A stretch of 64,000 nt of DNA from NCBI RefSeq assembly GCF_002234535.1, contig NZ_CP022521.1, positions 4,340,001 to 4,404,000 on the forward strand, read 5' to 3'. Positions 1 to 8,912 of this stretch are shown piece after piece. A program made the position numbers and the translations under genes. This DNA comes from Actinoalloteichus hoggarensis (GTDB lineage: Bacteria > Actinomycetota > Actinomycetes > Mycobacteriales > Pseudonocardiaceae). Position 1 is the stretch's first letter; each line of letters starts with the position of its first letter. The notes below the pieces were generated by a model. The model was not told the DNA's origin, did no database searches, and saw nothing but the letters and a program-made list of their open reading frames with translations.

Positions 1-40
1 GGAATCGCGACAGGCGGACAACCTCCGCGCCGCGAACGGC

Positions 41-727
41 GTGATACCTGGTGTGAAGAAGACAACGCATCGCGCCACCCTGTTCACCGCCGCCCTCGGC
101 ATGGCGTTCGCCGCCGCGCTGCCCGCGTCGGCGGCCGAGACGACCGAGGCAGCCGAGCCGGCAGGCGTGCCCGTCGGAATCGGCATCGGCCCGGTCACCG
201 AGGAACGGCTGGGCGCGAGCTATCGGGAGGGCTGCCCGGTCGGCCCCGAGGACCTCCGACTGGTCTCGTTCCCCCACGTCGGCTTCGACGACCGCACGCA
301 CCGAGGCGAGCTGATCGTGCACGCCGACGTCGCCGAGGAGGTGGCGGACGTCTTCGTCGACCTGTATCGGGGCGGCTTCCCGATCGAAAGGGCCGAGACC
401 GTCGAGAAGTACGGCGCCGACGACGACGCCTCCATGGCGGCGAACAACAGCTCCGCGTTCAACTGTCGACCGATCACGGGCGGCGGCGGCTGGTCGAACC
501 ACTCCTACGGCAAGGCGATCGACATCAACCCGATCCAGAACCCCTACGTCAACTCCAGCGGGCTCGTGCTGCCGCCCTCGGGAGCGCCGTACGTGGACCG
601 GGACCAGGACGCACCGGGCATGATCCACGCGGGCGACCTCGTCGAGCGGAGCTTCACCGAGAAGGGCTGGACGTGGGGCGGCTTCTGGACGACCCCGTTG
701 GACTACCAGCACTTCGAGAAGCCCTGA
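41..727 (+). CDS. Secreted M15-family D-Ala-D-Ala carboxypeptidase
   Basis: Probable zinc peptidase trimming peptidoglycan stem peptides outside the cell. The 228-aa product starts with a basic segment and an Ala-rich signal peptide ending near ASA-AET (residues 28-33). The M15 zinc-binding pattern is visible: H154-x6-D161 in NHSYGKAID and the C-terminal DYQHFE with H224 and E226. There is no obvious extra wall-binding domain. The GTG at 41 is the longest start; GTG at 53 would give the same signal peptide with a shorter leader and is equally plausible. The gene stands alone: a repeat-rich non-coding stretch follows, then a gene on the other strand. The family call is firm; the bond cleaved is inferred from the family. 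Confidence 0.85.
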   Translation: MIPGVKKTTHRATLFTAALGMAFAAALPASAAETTEAAEPAGVPVGIGIGPVTEERLGASYREGCPVGPEDLRLVSFPHVGFDDRTHRGELIVHADVAEEVADVFVDLYRGGFPIERAETVEKYGADDDASMAANNSSAFNCRPITGGGGWSNHSYGKAIDINPIQNPYVNSSGLVLPPSGAPYVDRDQDAPGMIHAGDLVERSFTEKGWTWGGFWTTPLDYQHFEKP

Positions 728-971
728 TCCACCACGACGGCCGGCTCGCGTCGCTCCCGTGATCGACACGGCAGGCACGTTCCCCGCTCCGACCCGCCCG
801 GCTCAGGCACTCGGCGGAGGCGGAGGCGGAGGCGGAGGCGCACGAGGATCGGGCACCGTCGTCCGAGGCCGGCGCCGTCGGCCCACGGCGACAGGGATGA
901 CGTGCCGTCGGCGGTTCGTCGCGGTGCCGCGGGGATCGACCCGTTCGGGGGTCCGCGGCACCGCGACGGCC

Positions 972-1091
972 GGGCCGGTGCCGGGCGGCCGGGCCGGTGC
1001 CGGGCGGCCGGGCCGGTGCCGGGCGGCCGGGCCGGTGCCGGGCGGCCGGGCCGGTGCCGGGCGGCCGGGCCGGTGCCGGGCGGCCGGGCCG
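972..1091. repeat. 19-bp GC-rich tandem repeat, six full copies plus a decayed one
   Basis: Unit gggccggtgccgggcggcc begins at 972, 991, 1010, 1029, 1048 and 1067 without a mismatch; a diverged copy starts at 1086. Because 19 is not a multiple of three, the array is read in all frames in turn and produces spurious GRAGAGRP-like peptides. Confidence 0.95.
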
Positions 1092-1128
1092 GTGCGGAAC
1101 CGGGCCGGTGCCGGGCGACCCGTACAGG

Positions 1129-1213
1129 CCTGGTCCGCCCGGTGGGCCTGGTCCGCCCGGTGGGCCTGGTCCGCCCGGTGGGCCTGGTCCGCCCGGTGGG
1201 CCTGGTCCGCCCG
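1129..1213. repeat. 18-bp tandem repeat, four copies plus a partial one
   Basis: Unit cctggtccgcccggtggg begins at 1129, 1147, 1165 and 1183, with a partial copy at 1201. The 18-bp period is in phase with codons, so one plus frame reads collagen-like GPPGGP repeats and the minus strand reads GRTRPT repeats. No start or ribosome-binding site supports translation of either. Confidence 0.95.
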
Positions 1214-1400
1214 CCCGTCCGACCGACCCCGCCGGCCGGGCCGGGCCGTCGAGCCGGGAGATCAGGCCGCGCAGGGCACGGCGAGTCGAGCGAGCCGGAG
1301 CGGGCAGGCCGAACAGACCCGGTCTCCACCTCGTGTCAGAGGTCGATCAAGGCGGACTCCCCACGGGCGGCGCGCGGCGAGCCGCCGCGCGCCGCGTCGG

Positions 1401-2519
1401 TCAACGGGAGACCACGGCGGACAACAGCGTCGAGGAGCGCCAGTCGCTGGTGACGATGCTCGCGTTCGCCGCCGCGAGCAGCGCCACCCGATCCAGGGCG
1501 GCCTGCTCGTCCGGCGCCACGGCGTCGATGGCCGGCGCCACCTCGTGTGCGGCGGTCATGATCAGCAGGTAGTTCCGCTCCCGGTACCACTCCGTGTCGA
1601 TGCCGCCGGTGACATAGGCGGCGGCACTGCCGTCGTAGACCACGAACCACGGCCGCAGGCTCTCGTCCTCGTAACGCTCGCGGGGGTCGCCCGCCTGGGC
1701 GCCGAGCACCGAGGGGAAGGCCTGCGCCCGCGAGATCTCCCCGGCCGCGGCCAGGTCGCGGAGGTGCCGCGAGTACTCCTCGTCCGTCCACAGGGTGTCG
1801 AACGGATTCCCCTGTTCGAAGGTGCCGGGGATGAGCTCGATCAGCACCCGACCGGCCAGCGCGTCCCGGCTCGGCCACCCCGCCGCGGTGACGGCCTCGT
1901 CCAGTGTGGCGGCCCCGCCCGCGTGGGCGAGGAGGTCCGCGGGCGTGAACACGGCGTCGCCCAGGCGATCCGCCACGAGCGCGTCGAACGCGGCGGGCCC
2001 CATGCCGCCCCGGTCGTAGAAGCCGTCCTTCATCTCGACCTTGAGGACGATCGGCCGGTGGTCCGGGTTGACCTCCCGCCAGGTCCGCAGATCCGTCAGG
2101 CAGCCTAAGAGATCCTGGTCGCGGCTCCCGGTGCGCAGCTCCGCCGGGTCGGTCGCCCCCACGCAGTTGTTGCTCATCCCGAACAGACCGTGGTTGACCC
2201 GCCATCTGCCGCTGAGCTCGTCGGTCCACACGTCGAGCTCGACCAGGGCCGCGCCGGAGTCCAGGACGTCGGCGAGGTAGGGGAAGCCGCTCTTCTCGTA
2301 GGCGTTGTGCAGGCCCACGCTCGTGGAACTCGTGAACGCGAGTGGTGCGTCGGGAGCGGTCTCGGCGGCCGCCGAGGCCGCCGTGGACACCGTCGTCGTC
2401 GCGGCCGCCGTCAGCGCCGCCAGGGTGAGGGCGGCCGCACGCCGCCGAGTCGTTCGCCGAGCCGTCGTCGAATCGGCGGCCGAGGACCGGCCTACCGTCG
2501 TTACCGGATGAGAAGACAC
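1401..2519 (-). CDS. Secreted Ca2+-dependent phosphoinositide phospholipase C-like protein
   Basis: A 372-aa exported protein of the PI-PLC (PLC-C1-like) TIM-barrel family, expected to cleave phosphoinositides or related glycerophosphodiesters outside the cell. A twin-Arg-like TTRRTTRRRAAALTL segment and Ala-rich signal peptide occupy about residues 15-52. The barrel starts at the first catalytic His region (GLHNAYEKS), followed by LVELDVW (acidic metal ligands) and the second His motif VNHGLFG; downstream VLKVEMKDGF and VLIELIPG resemble later barrel strands. The GTG start at 2519 has a GGAGG about 6 nt upstream. The gene is monocistronic and convergent with the M15 peptidase gene. Substrate is not determined by the sequence. 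Confidence 0.8.
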   Translation of the reverse strand: MSSHPVTTVGRSSAADSTTARRTTRRRAAALTLAALTAAATTTVSTAASAAAETAPDAPLAFTSSTSVGLHNAYEKSGFPYLADVLDSGAALVELDVWTDELSGRWRVNHGLFGMSNNCVGATDPAELRTGSRDQDLLGCLTDLRTWREVNPDHRPIVLKVEMKDGFYDRGGMGPAAFDALVADRLGDAVFTPADLLAHAGGAATLDEAVTAAGWPSRDALAGRVLIELIPGTFEQGNPFDTLWTDEEYSRHLRDLAAAGEISRAQAFPSVLGAQAGDPRERYEDESLRPWFVVYDGSAAAYVTGGIDTEWYRERNYLLIMTAAHEVAPAIDAVAPDEQAALDRVALLAAANASIVTSDWRSSTLLSAVVSR

Positions 2520-3319
2520 GTCGCCTCCGTGATCTCCGTGGCCCGGCGACCTCCGTCGTCCGGCCGTCGCCGAACCGGCGAAACCTCAACGGCCGGAAGT
2601 GTAGAAGCGGACGGTGAATTTCCGAGATCGACCGAGGGAACCGCGGGCGGGCGGCCGATGGACGTTGCGGCACCGGCGCGAGCGGGCATCGACCCGCCCG
2701 CTCGGGGCGGGCGATGACCACGGACTCCGGGCCGGCCGTCGGCCGTCTCGATCAGTCCGGGCGGGTGGGTGCCGGGCAGCGTCCACGTCACCGTCGCGAT
2801 TCGCGCCGACGCCGGGGATCGCGCGACACGGCGGCCTGCGCTCACCGCGCTGGTGGACGGTGGCCGTCGCGCCGCGCCTGCGTCGGCATCGGCCGGTGGG
2901 GCCGGCGGCGCTCGGCCCAGCCGACCGGCGATGATCGGGTCATCGCACGCACGAGGCGGTCCGCACCGGGGCTCACGGCGACGGGCGGCGTCACGGCGGG
3001 ACTCATCCCGCCGTCTGGCACGTCGTCGTTCACTCGCACGCCGCGGCGGGCGGGCGGTCGAGACCGACGCGGTGCGGCTGCCCCCCGCCGTACCGGCCCC
3101 CGCCACCCAATTCGGCCGGCCGAGCCGAGCCGGCCGTGGTCGGACGCGGCCCCACGGCGCGGGCGAGCGCCGGGGCGACCTCCCGACGGTTCACCCGAGA
3201 GACAGGCGGGGGTCCCTTCCGAGGCACGTCGGGGTCCCCCCGGTCGCGCGGTCCCCGCCGCCGGACCCGGCAGGCGGCCGATCCGGCTCGTCACCGCCCC
3301 CGTCCGGCAGGATGGCCCG
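2520..3319. other. 800-bp intergenic region, no gene seen
   Basis: Several Arg/Pro/Gly-rich ORFs cross this stretch, but none has a ribosome-binding site or a recognisable fold. It separates the divergent PI-PLC and DUF7711-like genes and probably carries their promoters, which I could not pick out. Confidence 0.6.
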
Positions 3320-3925
3320 GTGAAGTGGACCCGTGCCGTCTGGCATCTTGAGAACCTCGCCGAGAGCTGTGCCGACATGGCCGCCCGGCCGAAGTCGATC
3401 TTCCCGCTGCGCGTCGAGCAGCTGTGGGTCTTCGGGGACGTCCTCGGCGCCGAACGGGACCTGGACGAGGTCTCCGTCGCGCTCGCGGTCGACCTGCCCG
3501 CCGACGCGATCCCGTGGCTCGACGAGCCGTCCGGCGCACAGCACTGGGGCAGCGCGGTCCGCCTGCCGCAGAGCCCGATCGTCGCGCGCTGGCGTTCGGT
3601 GCACGCCCCCGTGTGGAATCACCGCATCGACCGGCCCGCGCTGCTCTGGGACTCCGCCGACGGAATCGCCGAGGAGACGCTGGCCGCCCTGCGGGACGGC
3701 CGGGGCGAATCGGTGCGCACCGCGGCGGTGCCCGCCGAGGCGATGCGCGCGCGGCTCGACGCCGAACTGGCGCTGAGTCTGCACGCGCTGCGTGACCGCG
3801 GCGACGCCTACGCGGACCGGCGCTGGAAGCCGGGGAAGCTCGAACCGGTCGCCGACGCGCTGTGGCGGGTCGGGGCGGGCTATCTCGACGTGCTGGAGGC
3901 GGTACAGGCCGCCGCGAGCCGCTGA
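3320..3925 (+). CDS. Conserved actinobacterial hypothetical protein (DUF7711-like)
   Basis: A 201-aa soluble protein beginning MKWTRAVWHLENLAESC, an N-terminus I associate with an actinobacterial family of unknown function (DUF7711). It has no signal peptide or membrane segment. The middle contains regularly spaced Trp residues (LWVFGDVL, PWLDEP, HWGSAVRL, ARWRSVHAPVWNHR) and the C-terminal half is helical and charged. The GTG at 3320 is chosen because the family pattern begins there; a longer in-frame ORF upstream reads as low-complexity Arg/Pro sequence. No neighbour suggests a role. Confidence 0.7.
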   Translation: MKWTRAVWHLENLAESCADMAARPKSIFPLRVEQLWVFGDVLGAERDLDEVSVALAVDLPADAIPWLDEPSGAQHWGSAVRLPQSPIVARWRSVHAPVWNHRIDRPALLWDSADGIAEETLAALRDGRGESVRTAAVPAEAMRARLDAELALSLHALRDRGDAYADRRWKPGKLEPVADALWRVGAGYLDVLEAVQAAASR

Positions 3926-4685
3926 TCCGCCCGAGGACGCCCCCGGTCCGCGGATCCGAGCGCGCCACCGGCGCGGCCGCACCGAACGGCCTCGCCCCGG
4001 GGTCGGGGCGGGCCGGCAACGAATCGGCCGATCGATCCGGGGCCCGGACCGAGCCGCCGCGGCCGTGGGCGCGTCGATCGGATTGATTTAGAGTGCGAAC
4101 CGTCGATCGCTCGAACCGGTGAGGCGGTGATTCTCGTGACCCGCGACGAGATCCGCCTCGGCATCGACCCGCCGTCGCTCGCGCGACGACCCCGACGAGC
4201 AGACCGCATCGCGACCGCGCCGGACCGGCACGGCATCCGGACCGCGGAGACGAGACGACGGCCGTCGAGTCGGCATCCTGACCGTCGAGGCCGCGGTGCG
4301 CCTCGGGCCGGCCTCCGCGATCGCGCGGAGCGGGCGGGCGTTCGGCCGGCGCGCGGGACGGTCGTCGTCCTTCCCGGCGACGGGCCGCCCGAGGGCACGG
4401 AATCAGTCCCGGGCTCCGGGCCTCGGCGCAGGCGGCAGCCCGCCCGCCGACGCGGGCGACGTCCCGCATGCCGGCCCAGGCGGTGCGCCGTGTCCCGGTG
4501 TGAGCGGCGCGCCGCACCACGCGGACGCCGCTCCGCGCTGCGACCCGAACGTCTGCCCCTGTTCCGACGACGCGGCCGCTCCTCCGCCCGGCCGCCGGGA
4601 CGGTGCTCCGCACCGCGGCGCGGACGACGTCCCGCCCGACACCGCATCACGGCGGCGCCGCCCGCCGACGGCCTCCGGCGGAGCC
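3926..4685. other. 760-bp intergenic region, no gene seen
   Basis: Only low-complexity Arg/Ala-rich open frames are present. An AT-richer patch near 4080-4095 (gattgatttagag) may belong to a promoter for the following gene, but no matching -35 box stands out. Confidence 0.5.
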
Positions 4686-6068
4686 GTGCGACGCGCTGAT
4701 CCCGATCCCCGACACGGCCCCGCCGCGGCGGACGCGGCGCGCTGGCAGACGTATCGACCGTGCCGCACCGTTCTCGCGGTCGCCCGCACGCTGACCTCGG
4801 CCATCCGCCTGCTGGAGGCCACGGTCGTGTTCCTGGGCGATCCGCGCGTCCAGGTGGTCTTCACCGTGCACGCGGGCTCTCGATTCTCCGAGGGCGTCGC
4901 CGAGATGCTCGGTGGTCTCCCGGTTCGGCTGGTGCCGTGGGAGGCCGTCCCCGACCTGCGCTGCGATCTGGTGATCACCGCCAGCGAGAAGGTCGACCTC
5001 GAACAGGTGGGCGACGCCCCGATCCTGGTGCTGCCGCACGGCATCGGATTCCACAAGTACGTTCCCGAGGTCGACTCCCCGACCACGAGGCTCTCCGGTC
5101 TGGTCGCCGCCGACCTGCTGGCCCGCGGACGAGTGACCCTGGCGATCACGCACCCGGACCAGGCGCGACAGCTTGCCGCCGTCTCGCCCGCCACGGTGGG
5201 GCGCACCGCGTTGATCGGCGACACCAGTCACGACGCGGTCCTCGGCAGCATCACCCGCCGAGACCGCTACCGGGCGCTGCTCGGCGCCTCGGCGGAGCGA
5301 CGGCTCGTCGTGGTGTCCTCGACGTGGGGGGAGCAGTCGTTGCTGGGCAGCCGTCCCGAGGTGCTCGATCGGCTGCTGGCCGAGCTGCCCGTGGACGAGT
5401 ACCGGGTCGCCGCCGTCGTGCATCCCAACGCCTGGACCTGGCACGGAGGCTGGCAGCTCGATCAATGGCTGGACTCCGCGATGCGTGCGGGCCTGCTGCT
5501 GGTGCCGCCCGCGCGAGGCTGGCATGCCGCGGTGGTGGCCGCCGACGTGCTCATCGGCGATCACGGCTCGGTCAGTCTCTACGCCGCCGCCCTCGGTACG
5601 CCGACGCTGCTCGGGGCGTTCGGCGGTGAGGTCGTGCCGGGGACCCCGCTCGCGGAGTTCGGGCGGATCGCCGACCGGCTCGATCCGACCTCGGGTCTGC
5701 GGGAGCAGGTGGACAAGACGATGGCCGTGCACGACCCTCGGCGTTTCCGCCCGCTCGCCGAGGCCGCCTTCGCCGCGCCGGGGCGCGCCGTCGACCTGCT
5801 GCGGACCCTGTGTCACCGGCTGCTGGCCCTCCCGGAGCCCGCGACCGAACCCGTCCAGGACGGGGCGCCGGACCGGCGCCGGTCCGGCGCCCCGTCCACT
5901 CCCTCGAGGTGGCCGCCACCCTCGTCGCACCGTCCACCGTGGTCCTGCATCGGGTGCCCGCCGCCGTGCGCGCTCGCCGGATCGTCCTCCCGCACAGCGG
6001 CTCGCGGCATCTGCTGGTGGACGCCGAGGAGCCCAATCTGCGGCTCTTCGGCGACGCCGCCGTCCTGA
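4686..6068 (+). CDS. CDP-glycerol glycerophosphotransferase-like protein, N-terminal part, frame broken
   Basis: The credible reading frame begins about RWQTYRPCRTVLAVARTLTS and runs to LPEPATEPVQDG, a fold I recognise from large actinobacterial proteins related to CDP-glycerol/teichoic-acid glycosyltransferases: nucleotide-binding-like HGIGFHKY, VVVSSTWGEQSLLG, VHPNAWTWHGGW and VLIGDHGSVSLYAAALG. GTG 4686 is the likely start, with ggcgga just upstream; the open frame extends further upstream but is low complexity. After about residue 395 the frame turns into Pro/Ser/Arg nonsense, while the sequence that should follow continues in another frame from about 5900. The switch coincides with the palindrome at 5858-5897. 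Either a single-base indel or a sequencing error splits the gene. Confidence 0.6.
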   Translation: MRRADPDPRHGPAAADAARWQTYRPCRTVLAVARTLTSAIRLLEATVVFLGDPRVQVVFTVHAGSRFSEGVAEMLGGLPVRLVPWEAVPDLRCDLVITASEKVDLEQVGDAPILVLPHGIGFHKYVPEVDSPTTRLSGLVAADLLARGRVTLAITHPDQARQLAAVSPATVGRTALIGDTSHDAVLGSITRRDRYRALLGASAERRLVVVSSTWGEQSLLGSRPEVLDRLLAELPVDEYRVAAVVHPNAWTWHGGWQLDQWLDSAMRAGLLLVPPARGWHAAVVAADVLIGDHGSVSLYAAALGTPTLLGAFGGEVVPGTPLAEFGRIADRLDPTSGLREQVDKTMAVHDPRRFRPLAEAAFAAPGRAVDLLRTLCHRLLALPEPATEPVQDGAPDRRRSGAPSTPSRWPPPSSHRPPWSCIGCPPPCALAGSSSRTAARGICWWTPRSPICGSSATPPS

Positions 6069-6397
6069 CCCGATCCCGGTCGCCGGAGGCCGCCGGGCGC
6101 CGCGGCGACGACAGCGCGGCGGAGGCGGCGGAGGCGGAGGCCTGGCTCGCCGAGGCGCTGCGGCGTAATCCCGGGGCGCGCCTCGCCGCGACGGCCGTCG
6201 CGGACGGCACCCGACTACGACTGCGCGACGGGCGACGACTGTGGATCACCGACGACGAGGACGAGCCGGACCCGAGGCTCGCGGCCTCCGCCGCGTACGC
6301 CGCCCTCGTCGAGAGGATCCTCGGCGACGGCGGGCTGATCGTGCGTGTCGGCGCCGTGGAGCGGCTGCTGACGGTGCGGATCGTGGAGGCCGGCTGA
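5810..6397 (+). CDS. C-terminal continuation of the CDP-glycerol-transferase-like gene in a shifted frame
   Basis: From about position 5897 this frame reads sensible protein (SLEVAATLVAPSTVVLHRVPA, HLLVDAEEPNLRLFGDAAVL, AWLAEALRRNPGARLAA, RLRDGRRLWITDDEDE, GLIVRVGAVERLL) ending in a stop at 6397. The first ~28 codons from GTG 5810 are the wrong-frame reading of the preceding gene and the palindrome. No ribosome-binding site precedes a usable start, and I remember related proteins carrying this kind of tail on the transferase domain, so I read it as the detached C-terminus of one gene spanning 4686-6397. It could be an independent small gene if the palindrome is a true terminator. Confidence 0.45.
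   Translation: MSPAAGPPGARDRTRPGRGAGPAPVRRPVHSLEVAATLVAPSTVVLHRVPAAVRARRIVLPHSGSRHLLVDAEEPNLRLFGDAAVLTRSRSPEAAGRRGDDSAAEAAEAEAWLAEALRRNPGARLAATAVADGTRLRLRDGRRLWITDDEDEPDPRLAASAAYAALVERILGDGGLIVRVGAVERLLTVRIVEAG
5858..5897. repeat. Perfect 40-bp palindrome inside a reading-frame break
   Basis: The arms (ggacggggcgccggacc and its exact complement, 17 nt each) meet at a self-complementary ggcgcc, with no unpaired loop. It lies exactly where the upstream coding frame ends and the downstream one begins. No T-tract follows. Confidence 0.95.
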
Positions 6398-6411
6398 CCC
6401 GCCGGCGTGCG

Positions 6412-6445
6412 GGCCGCCCGTCGCGGCAAGCGACGGGTGCGGCCA
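6412..6445. terminator. Hairpin between convergent genes
   Basis: cccgtcgc (6417-6424) pairs with gcgacggg (6430-6437) across a ggcaa loop, and the outer ggccg/cggcc extends the stem. It sits 15 nt after the stop at 6397 and 48 nt beyond the stop of the convergent NB-ARC gene, so it can serve both. Confidence 0.55.
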
Positions 6446-6492
6446 GGGCACCGTGGCAGCGGGTCGCGCCGAGACCCGATCGGCGACGGCAC

Positions 6493-8637
6493 TCAGTCCG
6501 CGAGCGCCGCCAGTCGATCGCGCAGCGCGGCCGCGTCGGGGCCGCCGGTCTCGATCTCGATGGCCAGCACTCGACCGAGCTGGTCTCGTGCGCCCGCTCG
6601 ATCGCCCCGTTCCTCGGCGAGGTCGGCGAGCACCCGACGTGCCTGCGCCTCGTAATGGATCGCGCCCCGTTCCTCGAACAGCTCGACCGCCTCGCGCAGC
6701 TCCGCACTCGCCTTGTCCGGCTCGCCGAGTCGAAGGTGCAGGGATCCGAGCGCGATCAGCACCCGCCCGACCATCCGTCGGTCGCCCAGTGCCGCCAGCT
6801 GTTCGGCGGCCCGACGCAGTTCGACGAGTGCGTCGTCCTGCCGACCGGCCTCTCCCAGCGCGCGACCGAGGAAGTAGGCGCCCAGCGCGGCGCCTCGACG
6901 CTCCCCCGCGTGCTCGTTCAGCTCGATGGAACGCCGGTAGGCCGCCAGCGCGCCGGGCGGGTCCACGACATCGCGATGACGACCGACGAACTCCCAGACG
7001 GAGGCGAGCAGCACCGGATTCCCCGCGGTCTCGGCCAGTGCGAGTGCCCGCTCCAGCTCCGCACCTGCCCGGTCGGAGTCGCCGAGGTCGGTGTACGCCC
7101 GAGACACCAGGCTGCGCAGCCGGGCCTCCGCCGCCGGCCTGCCTGCCCGCCGCGCCGAGGCGGCTCCGAGATCACTCGACTCGATCCAGTCCATGAGGTA
7201 GCGCCGGTGCAGGTAGAGCGGCACCATCGCCTCGGCGAGCTGCCAGGCCTGCTCGTGCAGGCCCTGGTCCGCGACGGCTCGCAGCAGGGCCAGCAGACCG
7301 GCCCGTTCCGCCGTCAGCCAGTCCAGGGCCAGGGCGGCGCCACGCGGACCGTCGAAGGGGTCGTCGACGTCGGCGAGCAGCGCCTCGTGGTCGGCGATGC
7401 GCGTCCTGGCGCCCATCACGGCACGGTCGGCCGCCGCGACGAGTCCGAGGCGCTGACCGATCAGCCGCGCGAGGACCTCGGCGGGCACCGACGCCGCGTC
7501 CTCCGCCTCGGCGCGTTCCCCGGCATGAAGCCGGACGAGGTCGTGCAGTCGGTAGCGTTCGCCGGGCTCCTCGGTCGACAGGTTCGCGTCGACGAGCACC
7601 GCCAACGCCGTTCGCGCGCTCGCCTCGTCGACGTCGGCGGCCAGCGCGACGGCGTCGACCGCGGCGTCGGGACCCGGTATCAGCGCGAGGCGCCGGTAGA
7701 CCAGGGCGGCCTCGGCGGGCAGGCTCCGATAGGCGTGTTCGAACATGCTGGACACCGTGCGCTCTCCTCTCGACGACAGGGCGCGCAGTCGGCGGCGGTC
7801 GTCGGCCAGCTCCGCGACCAGCGAGGCGACGGCGAGGTGCGGCCGAGCGGTCAGGCGGGCGGCGGCGACCCGCAGCGCGATCGGCAGGCCGCCGCAGAGC
7901 CGCACGAGATCGGCCGCCGCCGCAGGCTCCCGGTCGATGCGCCGGGAGCCGCAGAAACGCCGCAGCAGTTCCGTGCCGCCCGTCTCATCGAGCGGGTCGA
8001 GGACCACGATGCGAGCGTCGGCCTCGAAATCGGCCTCATTGAGGAGCCCGTTGCTGGTGACGACCACGGCACTGCCCGGACCGTTGGGCACGAGGGCGTC
8101 GACCTGGGCGGGCTCGGTGACGTCGTCGAGCAGCACCAGCACCGGCTGCGCGGCCGTCCGCGTCCGAAACAGCGCGGAACGCTCGGCGAGTTCCGCCGGG
8201 ATGTGCTCGTGGTGGACGCCGAGACCCCGCAGGCATTCGGCCAGTGCGTCGCCGACGGCGGTGCCCGCCTCGGTCCGTCGCGTCGAGTAGTCGATGTAGA
8301 GCTGGCCGCCGGGATACCGGTCCGCCGCGTCACGCGCCCACCGACGGGCCAGCGCACTCTTGCCGACGCCCGCCAGTCCGGTCAGGACGATGATCCACGT
8401 CGAGTCGCGGCCCGCGCCGCGCAGGAGCTCGTCCACGGCGGACAGTTCGGCGACGCGGTTGACGAAGCGATTCGGCGCGGCGGGGATCTGGTGCGGTATC
8501 GGACTGGACTCGGCGGGCAACGTCAGCGTCACGCCGCCGTGCACGGTGCCCACCTGCACCACCGAGCCCGCCACGTCAGCCGCGTGATTGCCGACCGGCT
8601 GGTCTCGTCCCGACCGGTCCGACCCGGCTCCGCCCAT
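6493..8637 (-). CDS. NB-ARC (STAND) ATPase with TPR repeats
   Basis: A 714-aa signal-transduction ATPase. The N-terminus lacks the usual XRE or SARP DNA-binding domain; it is a short Gly/Asn-rich stretch with VVQVGTVHGGVTL (about residues 26-38), a linker peptide seen in actinobacterial STAND proteins. Walker A is GLAGVGKS (87-94), Walker B PVLVLLDDV, and the conserved GGLPIALRVAAARL motif follows; a winged-helix segment leads to YRLHDLVRLHAGERA. From about residue 430 the protein is TPR-like (EARLRSLVSRAYTDLGDSDRAGAELERAL and later repeats). With no effector domain it may act as a regulator or scaffold working with an unlinked partner. ATG 8637 is the only good start. It is transcribed alone. 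Confidence 0.85.
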   Translation of the reverse strand: MGGAGSDRSGRDQPVGNHAADVAGSVVQVGTVHGGVTLTLPAESSPIPHQIPAAPNRFVNRVAELSAVDELLRGAGRDSTWIIVLTGLAGVGKSALARRWARDAADRYPGGQLYIDYSTRRTEAGTAVGDALAECLRGLGVHHEHIPAELAERSALFRTRTAAQPVLVLLDDVTEPAQVDALVPNGPGSAVVVTSNGLLNEADFEADARIVVLDPLDETGGTELLRRFCGSRRIDREPAAAADLVRLCGGLPIALRVAAARLTARPHLAVASLVAELADDRRRLRALSSRGERTVSSMFEHAYRSLPAEAALVYRRLALIPGPDAAVDAVALAADVDEASARTALAVLVDANLSTEEPGERYRLHDLVRLHAGERAEAEDAASVPAEVLARLIGQRLGLVAAADRAVMGARTRIADHEALLADVDDPFDGPRGAALALDWLTAERAGLLALLRAVADQGLHEQAWQLAEAMVPLYLHRRYLMDWIESSDLGAASARRAGRPAAEARLRSLVSRAYTDLGDSDRAGAELERALALAETAGNPVLLASVWEFVGRHRDVVDPPGALAAYRRSIELNEHAGERRGAALGAYFLGRALGEAGRQDDALVELRRAAEQLAALGDRRMVGRVLIALGSLHLRLGEPDKASAELREAVELFEERGAIHYEAQARRVLADLAEERGDRAGARDQLGRVLAIEIETGGPDAAALRDRLAALAD

Positions 8638-8912
8638 CGCCGACTCCGCCTCCGCTCGCCCCCGCAGACTGTGATCGAAACTACTCTACGGCGCGGGTCC
8701 GACGCCGTGGGCCACCTCGGCGGCACCGGTAGTCCCGTGCGGGACGGCACGGCCGATCGGCGGGGGCGGGCCGCTTGGGTGATCGCGCTGGGCGAGCGCG
8801 CCGCCGCGTCTCGGCCCCGGTGTCTGAGTCCCGAATCCGGCCGTCCCGCCCCCGCGTGCCCTGCACCCGGCTGTCCCACACCACAGCCCTCGGTCCCATC
8901 CCCCTGCGAGGT

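Larger units (their letters stand above)
728..1400. other. Gene-free, repeat-rich intergenic region
   Basis: No convincing gene lies between the convergent M15 peptidase and PI-PLC genes. The stretch is dominated by two GC-rich minisatellites (972-1091 and 1129-1213), which keep several reading frames open and so create long but low-complexity ORFs on both strands. Confidence 0.7.

Noticed and set aside
997-1572. Collagen-like GPPGGP repeat protein
   Set aside because: Only the 18-bp array gives this appearance; flanking sequence is not protein-like and there is no ribosome-binding site.
759-2108. 449-codon plus-strand ORF across the minisatellites and antisense to the PI-PLC gene
   Set aside because: It is the product of tandem repeats and the mirror frame of a clearly coding gene; composition is Arg/Gly/Pro-rich with no start signal.
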